Assembly: GCF_040581415.1 (NCBI RefSeq)
Contig: NZ_CP114014.1
Coordinates: 1,054,001-1,118,000 of the forward strand
DNA length: 64,000 nt
Reading direction: 5' to 3'
Source: Paraconexibacter sp040581415
Lineage (GTDB): Bacteria > Actinomycetota > Thermoleophilia > Solirubrobacterales > Solirubrobacteraceae
The notes beneath the pieces were generated by a model that was not told where the DNA came from, did not search any database, and was given only the letters and a program-made list of their open reading frames with translations. How positions within the stretch are numbered: the stretch's first letter is position 1; each line of letters starts with the position of its first letter. A program made the translations under genes and the position numbers. Shown here piece after piece: positions 24,110-31,654 of this stretch.

Positions 24110-24892
24110 ATGTCAGCCGGCTACGCAGATGTCCGAGTCGAGCAGGAGGGCGGGGTCGCCCGGCTCATCCTCGACGCCCCCGAGCGCCGCAACGCGCTGA
24201 CGGTCGCCATGGCCCGCTCCATGGTCGACGCGTGCGACGACCTGGACCGCGATCCCACGGTCGGCGCCGTCGTCGTCTGCGGCGAGGGCGCGTACTTCTG
24301 CGCCGGCGGGGACCGTCCCACGCTCGCCGCCGCCGGCGAGGACCCGGCCGACCCCGAGCAGTACGACGGCATGGGCGACATCTACCGCGCGTTCGCACGC
24401 GTCGGCGAGCTGCGGATGCCGACGATCGCCGCGATCCGGGGCGGCGCGGTCGGCGCCGGGATGAACCTCGCGATGGCCACCGACGTGCGGATCGTCGCGC
24501 GCGACGCGAAGCTGGCCTCGGGCTTCATCCCGATCGGCCTGCACCCCGGCGGCGGGCACGGGGTCCTGCTCGGCCGGACCGGTGCCCGCGAGGCCGCCGC
24601 TGCGCTCATGCTCTTCGGCGAGGCCGTGGACGGGGAGCGCTTCGCGCAGCTCGGCCTGGCCTGGGCGGCGGTCGACACGGCCGACGTCGAGGCCAAGGCG
24701 CTTGAGCTCGCGGCCCGTCCCGGCGCGGACCCCGACCTCGCCCGGCGCACCGCCGCGTCGATGCGGATGGAGCTCGGCCCGCCCGCGATGACCTGGAACG
24801 CGGCCCTGCAGCTCGAGCGGCCCGAGCAGATGTGGTCGATGCGCCGCAAGGCCCAGGCCGCCGCCGGCCAGCCCTCGTCGCAGGACGCCTGA
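24110..24892 (+). CDS. enoyl-CoA hydratase/isomerase (crotonase) family protein
   Basis: This 260-residue crotonase-fold protein has the oxyanion-hole segments CAGGDRPTL near 65-73 and IRGGAVGAGMNLAMATDVRI near 109-128. However, the glutamate normally found before the PGGG loop is absent (GFIPIGLHPGGGHG), so a classical hydratase mechanism is doubtful; an isomerase or ligase-type crotonase is possible. ATG at 24110 begins MSAGYADV. The following SRPBCC gene starts ten bases after the stop, suggesting one transcript. CoA-thioester substrate is inferred from the fold. Confidence 0.85.
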   Translation: MSAGYADVRVEQEGGVARLILDAPERRNALTVAMARSMVDACDDLDRDPTVGAVVVCGEGAYFCAGGDRPTLAAAGEDPADPEQYDGMGDIYRAFARVGELRMPTIAAIRGGAVGAGMNLAMATDVRIVARDAKLASGFIPIGLHPGGGHGVLLGRTGAREAAAALMLFGEAVDGERFAQLGLAWAAVDTADVEAKALELAARPGADPDLARRTAASMRMELGPPAMTWNAALQLERPEQMWSMRRKAQAAAGQPSSQDA

Positions 24893-24902
24893 GGCGTTCG
24901 GC

Positions 24903-25433
24903 GTGGGCACGCTCGGGGACTGGGGCACGACGGTCGCCGAGCGCGCGCTGCCGCTGCCGTGCGACGACCTCGTCCCGGGCGCCCACACGCACCTGAACCG
25001 CGCGGTCGACGTCCATGCCCCGGCGGCCACCGTGTTCCCCTGGCTATGCCAGCTGCGCGTCGCCCCGTACAGCTACGACACGCTCGACAACCTGGGGCGG
25101 CAGAGCCCGCAGACGCTGACCCCGGGGCTGGAGGAGCTCGCCGTCGGCCAGCGGATCGCGTCGATCTTCCGCATCACGGCGTTCGAGACCGGTCGCTCCT
25201 TGACGATGGTGACCCGCCATCCGCTGTTCGGGCACGTCGGGTGCACCTACCTCGCGGCCCCGGCGCCCGGCGGTGACCCGGGCCGGTCGCGGCTGCTGGT
25301 GCGCTTCGTCGTTCGCTACCCGGGCCTGCCGTTCGGGCCGGTGATGCGGCTGGTCCTGCCCCCGGGCGACCTCGTGATGGCCCGCCGCCAGCTGCTGAAC
25401 CTGAAGGGCCTCGCGGAGGCCCAGGCCCGCTGA
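24903..25433 (+). CDS. SRPBCC family protein
   Basis: This 176-residue protein carries the helix-grip pattern: LNRAVDVHAPAATVFPWLCQ near 31-50 (strand then helix), LAVGQRIASIFRITAFE, FGHVGCTYLAAP and a long C-terminal helix VMARRQLLNLKGLAEAQ. Such proteins bind hydrophobic ligands. It follows the crotonase gene by 10 bp and is probably co-transcribed. The ATG 24903 start leaves a 30-residue N-terminal extension before the core. No ligand is indicated. Confidence 0.8.
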   Translation: MGTLGDWGTTVAERALPLPCDDLVPGAHTHLNRAVDVHAPAATVFPWLCQLRVAPYSYDTLDNLGRQSPQTLTPGLEELAVGQRIASIFRITAFETGRSLTMVTRHPLFGHVGCTYLAAPAPGGDPGRSRLLVRFVVRYPGLPFGPVMRLVLPPGDLVMARRQLLNLKGLAEAQAR

Positions 25434-25476
25434 CACCGACGGCTCCCACCCCGGGGACGGCGAGTCCCGGGCGGCG

Positions 25477-26343
25477 TCAGGTGAGCGCGCCCAGCGTCCC
25501 CACCGCTGCGACCAGGACCGCGACCCCGGCCAGCTGCCGAGCCGTGAGCCGCTCCGCGTAGAAGATGCGGCCGAGGCCCGCCGCGACCGCCCCGGTCAGC
25601 GACGCCAGCACCGCCGCGACCGCGATCGAGCTGCCCGACCCGACCGTGAAGCAGATGAAGCCGATGACCTCCAAGCAGCCGCCGGCGGCGACGAAGGGCA
25701 CGATCGACCGCGGCACGCCCATTCGCCCCGCCAGGGCGAGCGGCACCGACAGGACGAGCACGCCGATCAGCCGCGCCGGCAGGACGGCCCAGGCGACCGG
25801 CACCTCGTCGCCCGCACGGCCGGTCGTGTAGAGGCCGACGCCGAAGATCAGCGCCCCCGCAGTGGCCAGGAGCGCCGCGCGCCGGATGTCCTGCGGATGC
25901 TCGCCGCCCGGGACGGGGTCCGCGACCTCCGGCGGGTCCACCTGCCAGGCGACCATGACCACGCCGACGAGGACGGACGCGAGCGCGACCGCCTGCACGG
26001 CCCCCAGCGACTGCCCCGCCAGGACCGCGATGACGGCCGTGACCCCGCCCTCGGCGGCCACGATGGGCGCCACCACGCCGACCGGCCCGGCCTGCAGCGC
26101 GCGGTACGTCACGAGCAGGCCGCCGATGTTCGCGACGCCGGAGCTGAGCAGCCAGACCGCGGTCATCCCCGACACGTCGGGGGCCGCGCTGAACGCCAGC
26201 AGCGGGAGCAGCAGCGCAAGGCCGACGACCATCACCCACGCGAGGGCGACCTGCGGGCCGACCGCCCGCGAGGAGCGCGCCGCGCAGACGGACGCGAAGG
26301 CCCAGGCCACGGCGGCGCCCGTCCCGCCGAGAATCGCCCCCAC
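25477..26343 (-). CDS. EamA/DMT family transporter
   Basis: This 288-residue integral membrane protein has ten predicted hydrophobic helices in two EamA-like halves (first half 1-135 with GVANIGGLLVTYRALQAGPVG, second half from about 155). Drug/metabolite transporters of this type export small metabolites or amino acids. The cytoplasmic or periplasmic link between halves holds DPVPGGEHPQDIRRA. ATG at 26343 gives a first helix immediately. The substrate cannot be read. The lipoprotein gene upstream ends 30 bp before, so they may be co-transcribed. Confidence 0.85.
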   Translation of the reverse strand: MGAILGGTGAAVAWAFASVCAARSSRAVGPQVALAWVMVVGLALLLPLLAFSAAPDVSGMTAVWLLSSGVANIGGLLVTYRALQAGPVGVVAPIVAAEGGVTAVIAVLAGQSLGAVQAVALASVLVGVVMVAWQVDPPEVADPVPGGEHPQDIRRAALLATAGALIFGVGLYTTGRAGDEVPVAWAVLPARLIGVLVLSVPLALAGRMGVPRSIVPFVAAGGCLEVIGFICFTVGSGSSIAVAAVLASLTGAVAAGLGRIFYAERLTARQLAGVAVLVAAVGTLGALT

Positions 26344-26373
26344 GTCAGGCGGCGCGGCGGGGGGCGCCGGGCA

Positions 26374-27231
26374 TCAGGACGGCTGGGACGCCTTGCAGCG
26401 CTTCACGGCAGCGGCGGCCAGGCCACTCAGCTCCGGGCTGATGGCGCCGCCGTTCTTCTGCCGCTCGACGATCTCCTTCGCGACGAGCTCCGAGTCGGCG
26501 GTCTCGCGCAGACGGGCGATGACGCACGCCGTGACCTTGTCACCGAGCCCCTCCTCCTTGATGCCCTGCTCGAACGCCAGGCGCAGCGCCTCACGGCCGT
26601 CCGGGCTGTCGGCGAGGCACTCGATCAGCAGGCCCTGCACCTGCTGCCCCTGCGGCGAGTCCTTGCGGTTGCCGAAGATCGCGTAGCCGATCTGGCGCTG
26701 CTCGCTGGCCGGCAGCGCCGTGAGCCGCTTGTCGACGCAGTTCTCGGTGGCGCCGTCGGTCAGGAGCTTGTCGGCGCCGGCGATGCCTTCCTCCTTCAGC
26801 GCGTCGGTGTAGCCCTTCGTCAGGCTGCCACGCAGGAGCGAGCGGACCAGGTCGGTCCCGAACTCGTCGAGCTTCCAGTCGCCTTCGACCTTCTTCAGCG
26901 CCAGCGACCCTTCCACCTTGAGCTTGTCGATCGTCGTGGTGATGTTGGCGGTGGCGTCGCTGCCGTCGACCTTCGTGCCGCTCACGGTCACGTCGGCCTC
27001 CGTGCCTCCGGTACTCGCCTTCAGGCAAGCGGACTGGCTGCCCCAGACGGCCGTGACCAGGCGGGTGGTCGACAGGCGGCACTCCGAGCCTTTGTCGGCA
27101 CCGTTGAGGACGGCGCGAGCGACCTTCTCGACCTCGGTCTTCTCCTTGTCGCTATCGCTGCCACCACAGCCGGCGACGGCCGCGAGGCCCGCGATCGTCA
27201 GGGTCAGCAGGGCTGCGCGCGGGGCGAACAT
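26374..27231 (-). CDS. hypothetical lipoprotein
   Basis: This 285-residue lipoprotein has a type II signal (ALLTLTIAGLAAVAGCGGSDS, lipobox VAGC, Cys near 21). An N-terminal beta-rich domain (SECRLSTTRLVTAVWG, ADVTVSGTKVDGSDATANI, SLALKKVEGDWKLDEF) is followed by a helical region with three similar Cys-containing segments (TENCVDKRL, LLIECLADS, VTACVIARL), which may pair as disulfides. The first half resembles small NTF2-like or DUF4878-type folds; not certain. It is divergent from murB with 91 bp between starts. Confidence 0.8.
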   Translation of the reverse strand: MFAPRAALLTLTIAGLAAVAGCGGSDSDKEKTEVEKVARAVLNGADKGSECRLSTTRLVTAVWGSQSACLKASTGGTEADVTVSGTKVDGSDATANITTTIDKLKVEGSLALKKVEGDWKLDEFGTDLVRSLLRGSLTKGYTDALKEEGIAGADKLLTDGATENCVDKRLTALPASEQRQIGYAIFGNRKDSPQGQQVQGLLIECLADSPDGREALRLAFEQGIKEEGLGDKVTACVIARLRETADSELVAKEIVERQKNGGAISPELSGLAAAAVKRCKASQPS

Positions 27232-27322
27232 GCCGGGGAGGCTAGCGCGGGCGCCTGACGTCGGGCCTCCGCGCGGGGATGGGCAGCGACCGGCCGCGGA
27301 CCGATCATCTACCGTCCCCGCC

Positions 27323-28390
27323 GTGCTCCTCGCCCCGTACACCACGCTGCGCCTGGGTGGTCCGCCTCGTCAGCTCGTCGAGGCCGGCGACGAGCAGACG
27401 CTGATCGGTGCGGTCGGCGCCTCGGACGCGGCGGGGGACCCCGTCCTGCTGCTCGGTGGCGGCTCGAACGTCGTCATCGCCGACGCGGGCTTCGCAGGGA
27501 CCGCGGTCCTGGTGCGCACCCGCGGGATCCGGCGGACGGACGGCGGCGGCAAGGTCGTGCTCACGGTGGCCGCCGGTGAGGACTGGGACGGCCTGGTCGC
27601 CCACTGCGTCGCCGCGGGCCTGGCCGGCGTCGAGTGCCTGAGCGGCATCCCGGGCTGCGTCGGGGCGACCCCCATCCAGAACGTCGGCGCCTACGGCCAG
27701 GACGTGGCCGAGACGATCGTCGGCGTCCGGGCCTACGACCGCCAGGCCGGCGCCGAGGTCAGCCTGACCGCCGCCGAATGCGCCTTCACCTACCGGCACT
27801 CGCGGTTCAAGGCGCAGCCGGAGCGCTTCCTGATCCTCGAGGTGAGCTTCGCGCTGGACCGCGCCATGAGCTCGAAGCCGCTGCGCTACGTCGAGCTCAC
27901 GCGGACCCTCGGCGTCCCGATCGGGGGGACCGCACCGCTGGACGACGTCCGCGCCGCGGTGCTCGCGCTCCGGGCGGGCAAGGGGATGGTCCTGGACGCG
28001 GCGGACCACGACACGTGGTCCGCGGGGTCGTTCTTCACGAACCCGATCCTGGACGTGGAGGCGTTCGCCGCGCTCGACGCGCGGGTCCTCGACCGGGTCG
28101 GCCCGGACGCGCGGCTCCCGCGGTTTCCCGAGCCCGACGGCCGCCTGAAGACGTCCGCGGCATGGCTGATCGAACGGGCCGGGTTCGCGAAGGGCCATCG
28201 GCCGCCGGGGACGGCCGCCGATGCGCCGGTGTCGATCTCCACCAAGCACACGCTCGCCCTGACGAACCGCGGGACGGCGCGCACCGCGGACCTCGTCGCG
28301 CTGGCCCGCGAGGTGGCCGCCGGCGTCGAGGCGGCGTTCGGCGTCGCGCTCGTCCCGGAGCCGGTGTTCGTCGGTCACGCGTGGGCGTGA
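27323..28390 (+). CDS. murB: UDP-N-acetylmuramate dehydrogenase
   Basis: This 355-residue FAD enzyme reduces UDP-GlcNAc-enolpyruvate to UDP-MurNAc in peptidoglycan synthesis. FAD-binding segments VLLLGGGSNVVIADAGFAG near 41-59 and LSGIPGCVGATPIQNVGAYG near 107-126 are clear, as are the type I signature TYRHSRFK near 157-164, catalytic Ser in SAGSFFTNP near 235 and Glu in VPEPVFVG near 347. GTG at 27323 gives the usual N-terminus (LAPYTTLRLGG). It stands alone rather than in a dcw cluster. Confidence 0.95.
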   Translation: MLLAPYTTLRLGGPPRQLVEAGDEQTLIGAVGASDAAGDPVLLLGGGSNVVIADAGFAGTAVLVRTRGIRRTDGGGKVVLTVAAGEDWDGLVAHCVAAGLAGVECLSGIPGCVGATPIQNVGAYGQDVAETIVGVRAYDRQAGAEVSLTAAECAFTYRHSRFKAQPERFLILEVSFALDRAMSSKPLRYVELTRTLGVPIGGTAPLDDVRAAVLALRAGKGMVLDAADHDTWSAGSFFTNPILDVEAFAALDARVLDRVGPDARLPRFPEPDGRLKTSAAWLIERAGFAKGHRPPGTAADAPVSISTKHTLALTNRGTARTADLVALAREVAAGVEAAFGVALVPEPVFVGHAWA

Positions 28391-28400
28391 CCGACGGCTA

Positions 28401-28811
28401 TCAGGCGGCGACCGACTCGCTGGCCTGCTCGCGCGCGGCGAGCGGGCTGCCGCCGCGCTGGTTGCGCCACTGCAGCGGCGTGACGCCGCCGTAGCGCCGG
28501 AAGGCCTTCGCGAACTGCGCGCTCTGGCGGTAGCCGACGTGGCGCGCGATGTCGCGGACCGGTGTGCGGGTGTGGACCAGCAGGTCCGCGGCGCGCTCCA
28601 TGCGCAGCCGGGTGAGGTAGGCGCGGAACGTGTCCCCGTCCTCCTCGAACAACCGCTGCACCTGGCGTCGCGAGGACGCGACGGCGCGGGCGACGTCGTC
28701 GAGCGTGAGGTCCGACTCGCCGAAGCGCTCGTCGAGGTACTCGCGCACTTCGACGTACAACTCACGCCGCAGGCTGATGGTGAGCGGACGGTGCTTGACG
28801 GGGCGGCTCAT
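28401..28811 (-). CDS. HTH-only AraC family regulator
   Basis: This 136-residue protein is little more than an AraC-type DNA-binding domain: two helix-turn-helices at about 35-60 (TLDDVARAVASSRRQVQRLF) and 82-105 (PVRDIARHVGYRQSAQFAKAF), closing with RRYGGVTPLQWR. There is no ligand-binding domain, as in SoxS or MarA, so activity may be set by protein level. ATG at 28811. A near-perfect palindrome at 28882-28899 lies upstream. It converges on murB with only 10 bp between. Target genes are unknown. Confidence 0.88.
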   Translation of the reverse strand: MSRPVKHRPLTISLRRELYVEVREYLDERFGESDLTLDDVARAVASSRRQVQRLFEEDGDTFRAYLTRLRMERAADLLVHTRTPVRDIARHVGYRQSAQFAKAFRRYGGVTPLQWRNQRGGSPLAAREQASESVAA

Positions 28812-28881
28812 GTCGAATGTACGGACGAGGTCCCCGGATGGCGCACTTCTCCGCGGATTGTGCGCATCGTTACACCGCCGA

Positions 28882-28899
28882 TTGGTGCGTAGGCGCCAA
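28882..28899. promoter_or_regulatory. palindrome upstream of the AraC-type gene
   Basis: TTGGTGC-GTAG-GCGCCAA is a 7-4-7 inverted repeat with one mismatch, about 70 bp before the regulator start. A second inverted repeat (GCGCAC 28841-28846 with GTGCGC 28860-28865) lies closer. Either could be an operator; no direct evidence. Confidence 0.35.
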
Positions 28900-28940
28900 G
28901 GGCAGCATCTCGTGTGGAGGGAGAGGAGAGCGGAGCGGTC

Positions 28941-28968
28941 GACAGCGGCGGGCGGATGCGCCGCTGTC
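28941..28968 (-). terminator. intrinsic terminator after the metallopeptidase gene
   Basis: A perfect 10-bp stem GACAGCGGCG / CGCCGCTGTC with an 8-nt loop sits 30 nt past the metallopeptidase stop at 28998. No T-run follows. Confidence 0.6.
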
Positions 28969-28997
28969 CTCCGTCCTCAGGGCCGGCCGGGGTGCGG

Positions 28998-30080
28998 TCA
29001 GGCCGGCGGTGCCGGCACCTGCGCGGCGGCCTTCTTGGCGGCGGCGAACCGCGCGCTCGTCACCGCGCGGTCGACGAAGACCAGCTTGGTGATGACGTCC
29101 TTGGTGATGACGAACGGGTACAGGTCCGCGATCCCCATCGACCGGCAGATGGCGTTCATCGCGTACGTGAACGGGATCCAGTTGCGCAGCGTCATCCGGA
29201 AGCCCAGGTCGGTCGTGTCCCCGGGGCGGGCGAGGTCGGTCTGCAGCTCGTGCGCCGCCGCGGTCTGGCTCGTGTCGACGATGTGCAGGTAGTGCGCCCA
29301 GGTCTCGGCCCAGTCCTCCCACGGGTGCATGGTCGCGTAGGAGCTCACGTGAGACTTCGCCCAGTCGACGGGCGGACCCTCCTCGTAGTGCCGCTCGAGG
29401 GCCTTGCCGTAGTCCTCGCGCTCGTCGCCGAAGAGCTTGCGGTAGTCGTCGATCAGCCCGGTCTGCTCGATCACGATCGGCCAGTAGTAGTGGCCGACCT
29501 CGTGCCGGAAGTGCCCGAGCAGCGTGCGGTAGGGCTCGCCCATCTGGGAGCGCACCTGCTCGCGGTGCGCGTCGTTGGCCTCGTCGAGGTTCAGGGTGAT
29601 GACGCCGTCGGCGTGGCCGGTCTGGACGGGGCGCTTGCCCGGGGACAGGAGGTCGAACGCGAGGCCGCCGTCCGGCTTCGTGCGATGGCCCTCGATGGGC
29701 AGGCGAAGCTCGAGCAGGGTGAAGACCAGCCGGCGCTTGGCGGCCTCGGCGTCGGCGAACTCGGCCAGGGCGCCGTCGTCCCCGTCGTCCGGCCGGGTCT
29801 GCGTCAGCGCGCAGCTGACGCACAGCTTGCCGGGGGCCGGGACCAGCCAGTTGCACTTCGCGATGACGTCGTTCGTGCAGCGGTACTGGACGGGCTCGTC
29901 CGTGGCGAGCTTGTCGTCCCCGACCCGCCGGACCGCGCCGGAGTCCAGCGGCTCCTCCAGGACGACGGTGACGACCTCCCGGCGATCGGGGTCGAAGCCG
30001 AGCCCGGACAGGCAGTGCAGGCACAGCGAGTTCTCGAAGAACACCATCTGCTCGCAGACGGTGCAGTGGAAGGTGCGCAC
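28998..30080 (-). CDS. putative zinc-binding metallopeptidase with N-terminal zinc ribbons
   Basis: This 360-residue protein begins with cysteine pairs typical of zinc ribbons (FHCTVCEQ, LCLHCLSG near 5-24; CNW and CVSC near 76-89). The core has LLGHFRHEVGHYYWP near 186-200, an HExxH metallopeptidase site, with a downstream Glu-rich helix HPWEDWAETWAHYLHI near 247-262 whose Glu could be the third ligand. This arrangement fits the family annotated putative zinc-binding metallopeptidase. No signal peptide is seen. Its ATG at 30080 is 3 bp after the DsbA-fold gene's stop, so both are in one operon. Confidence 0.85.
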   Translation of the reverse strand: MRTFHCTVCEQMVFFENSLCLHCLSGLGFDPDRREVVTVVLEEPLDSGAVRRVGDDKLATDEPVQYRCTNDVIAKCNWLVPAPGKLCVSCALTQTRPDDGDDGALAEFADAEAAKRRLVFTLLELRLPIEGHRTKPDGGLAFDLLSPGKRPVQTGHADGVITLNLDEANDAHREQVRSQMGEPYRTLLGHFRHEVGHYYWPIVIEQTGLIDDYRKLFGDEREDYGKALERHYEEGPPVDWAKSHVSSYATMHPWEDWAETWAHYLHIVDTSQTAAAHELQTDLARPGDTTDLGFRMTLRNWIPFTYAMNAICRSMGIADLYPFVITKDVITKLVFVDRAVTSARFAAAKKAAAQVPAPPA

Positions 30081-30083
30081 GCG

Positions 30084-30977
30084 CTAGACCGCCAGCCAGA
30101 GGGCGTCGTCGCCCAGCGGCGTGCGCGTCGCGAGGCCGTCGGCGACAGCGTCGATCAGGGAGCCCTCTGCGACGTCCGCGTCGGCATCGGTCAGGTGCAG
30201 CGCCATGATCGCGGCGACCTCGGCCGTGGTCAGGCCCGACGGGAAGGCGCGCAGCGCGTCGATCGCCTGCTCGGGCGGGGCCTGCCGCTCGAGCGACACG
30301 TCGAGGTTCGCGATGCAGACGTCGTACGCCTCCAGCGGCTGGAAGCCGCCGGCCTCCAGCGACCGTCCGCCGGAGTGCGTGAAGACGAGCGACGGGGCCG
30401 TGAAGCGGACCGGGCCGTCGGTCTGCGCCGCCTTGCCCTGGAACTCGGTCGCGCCGCCGGCGGCCGACCGTGCCTGGGCCCGGTCCTCCTGGTAGGCGGC
30501 CTCGACCCGCGCGTCGTCCAGGCCGCCGACGATGAGCGTGGTGTCGAGTCCGGCCACGCGGTCGAGCGCCGCGGTGATGCCGGCGTCCGTGTCGAACAGC
30601 TCCGTGGTGGTGAAGTGGGTGAACTGGAGCGCCCGGAAGACGTCGTTCGTCAGCTCGGGGGCGAGCAGGCGGGTGGCGACGATCGCCCGGCACGCGCGAC
30701 CGGTCGCGGTGACGCGCTCGCGGGGGGTCGGGGCCATCGGCATCCCGAAGCGGCGGAAGGAGAGGTTGCCCCGTGCCTGGCGGACCGGCGTGTACCCGCG
30801 GTCGATGTACGCCTGCGGATCCTCGGTCAGGCCGATCGTCACCAGCTTCCAGCTGAGCTGGCGGCCGTACCGCCAGCGCAGCGCGGCGAGCGCGGGCGAC
30901 GCGGAGTACGCCCACGGGCAGCCCGGGTCCGTGTAATGGGTGACGGTGATCGAGGGTGCACTCACGGCGGCGGACAT
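30084..30977 (-). CDS. DsbA family (2-hydroxychromene isomerase/FrnE-like) protein
   Basis: This 297-residue thioredoxin-fold protein has VTHYTDPGCPWAYSASPALAA near 12-32. The active-site motif is CPWA rather than CPWC, so only one redox Cys is present; the group includes glutathione transferase kappa/isomerase-type enzymes that use a single residue. Later segments TDAGITAALDRVAGLD and APSLVFTHSGGR fit the DsbA helical insertion and cis-Pro loop. No signal peptide, so cytoplasmic. ATG at 30977; the metallopeptidase gene follows 3 bp downstream. A small palindrome sits just before the start. Confidence 0.8.
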   Translation of the reverse strand: MSAAVSAPSITVTHYTDPGCPWAYSASPALAALRWRYGRQLSWKLVTIGLTEDPQAYIDRGYTPVRQARGNLSFRRFGMPMAPTPRERVTATGRACRAIVATRLLAPELTNDVFRALQFTHFTTTELFDTDAGITAALDRVAGLDTTLIVGGLDDARVEAAYQEDRAQARSAAGGATEFQGKAAQTDGPVRFTAPSLVFTHSGGRSLEAGGFQPLEAYDVCIANLDVSLERQAPPEQAIDALRAFPSGLTTAEVAAIMALHLTDADADVAEGSLIDAVADGLATRTPLGDDALWLAV

Positions 30978-30987
30978 ACCCGCAATC

Positions 30988-31001
30988 GTTGCAGACGCAA
31001 C
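30988..31001. promoter_or_regulatory. small palindrome before the DsbA-fold gene
   Basis: GTTGC-AGAC-GCAAC, 10 bp upstream of the start at 30977, is a perfect 5-4-5 inverted repeat in an otherwise GC-rich leader. It may be an operator; the regulator is unknown. Confidence 0.3.
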
Positions 31002-31067
31002 AACGAGCGGTCCGCCGCCGCAGTGCGGCCGTCCGGCCGCGGCGGGGCCTGCGCGCGGCGGGACGAC

Positions 31068-31096
31068 CTTGCCGGGACGAGACGGAGCCCGGCAAG
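31068..31096 (-). terminator. intrinsic terminator after the small lipoprotein
   Basis: CTTGCCGGG / CCCGGCAAG forms a perfect 9-bp stem with an 11-nt loop, 22 nt after the stop at 31119. It probably ends the iron-uptake transcription unit. Confidence 0.6.
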
Positions 31097-31118
31097 CTGT
31101 GGGTGGGCGGCCCTGCGG

Positions 31119-31592
31119 TCAGCCCTTCGCGCAGCCGGAGGCGCCGATCTTGGTCGCGGCGGCGCTGAACTCGGCGCCCAGCTGCGGGACCCGCTCGAGG
31201 TCCTTCAGGCCGCTCTCGTCTTTCGCCTTGGCCTTCGCGAGCAGGCCGTCGAGGAAGTCGGCGAGCTCGGACTCCTTGGCGGTGAACGCGTCCCAGTCGG
31301 CCTTCACGTCGTCGGCGGGCTCCAGCGCCTTGAGGTCGGTGGCCTCCTTGCGGGTGATGGGGGCGATCTTCTCGAGGTACGCGGCGGCCTCGGCCGGGTC
31401 GCTGGTCGGCTGACCGAAGTCGGCCGGCGCCGTGATCTTGAGCGACGCGGTCTTGGCCGTCTGGCAGATGACGTCGGCCTGCTTGGCGAGGTCGGCCTTG
31501 CTGAGCCCGGACGATTCGTCGTCGCCACCACAGGCGACGAGTCCGAGCGCGGCGGCGGTGGCGAGGATGGTGAGCGGCTTGCGGAGGTTCAT
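31119..31592 (-). CDS. small helical lipoprotein near the iron operon
   Basis: This 157-residue lipoprotein has signal LTILATAAALGLVACGGDD (lipobox LVAC, Cys near 21). The mature part is helical and Lys/Glu/Ala-rich, with Cys in VICQTAK and GASGCAKG that could form a disulfide. It starts 62 bp after the FTR1 stop on the same strand, so it is probably the third gene of the iron operon, though a short hairpin lies between. The family is unnamed; similar helical lipoproteins are common in Thermoleophilia-like genomes (recollection, not searched). Confidence 0.75.
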   Translation of the reverse strand: MNLRKPLTILATAAALGLVACGGDDESSGLSKADLAKQADVICQTAKTASLKITAPADFGQPTSDPAEAAAYLEKIAPITRKEATDLKALEPADDVKADWDAFTAKESELADFLDGLLAKAKAKDESGLKDLERVPQLGAEFSAAATKIGASGCAKG

Positions 31593-31630
31593 GGCGGCTA
31601 CGGTGCCGCGTCACGCCGTCCCGCGCATCA

Positions 31631-31643
31631 GGGGGAGACCCCC
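31631..31643. terminator. short GGGGG/CCCCC hairpin between FTR1 and lipoprotein genes
   Basis: GGGGG-aga-CCCCC lies 11 nt after the FTR1 stop. It is short, and the T-rich side faces the opposite strand, so it may only reduce read-through into the lipoprotein gene. Confidence 0.3.
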
Positions 31644-31654
31644 GAAGTTTTCGC

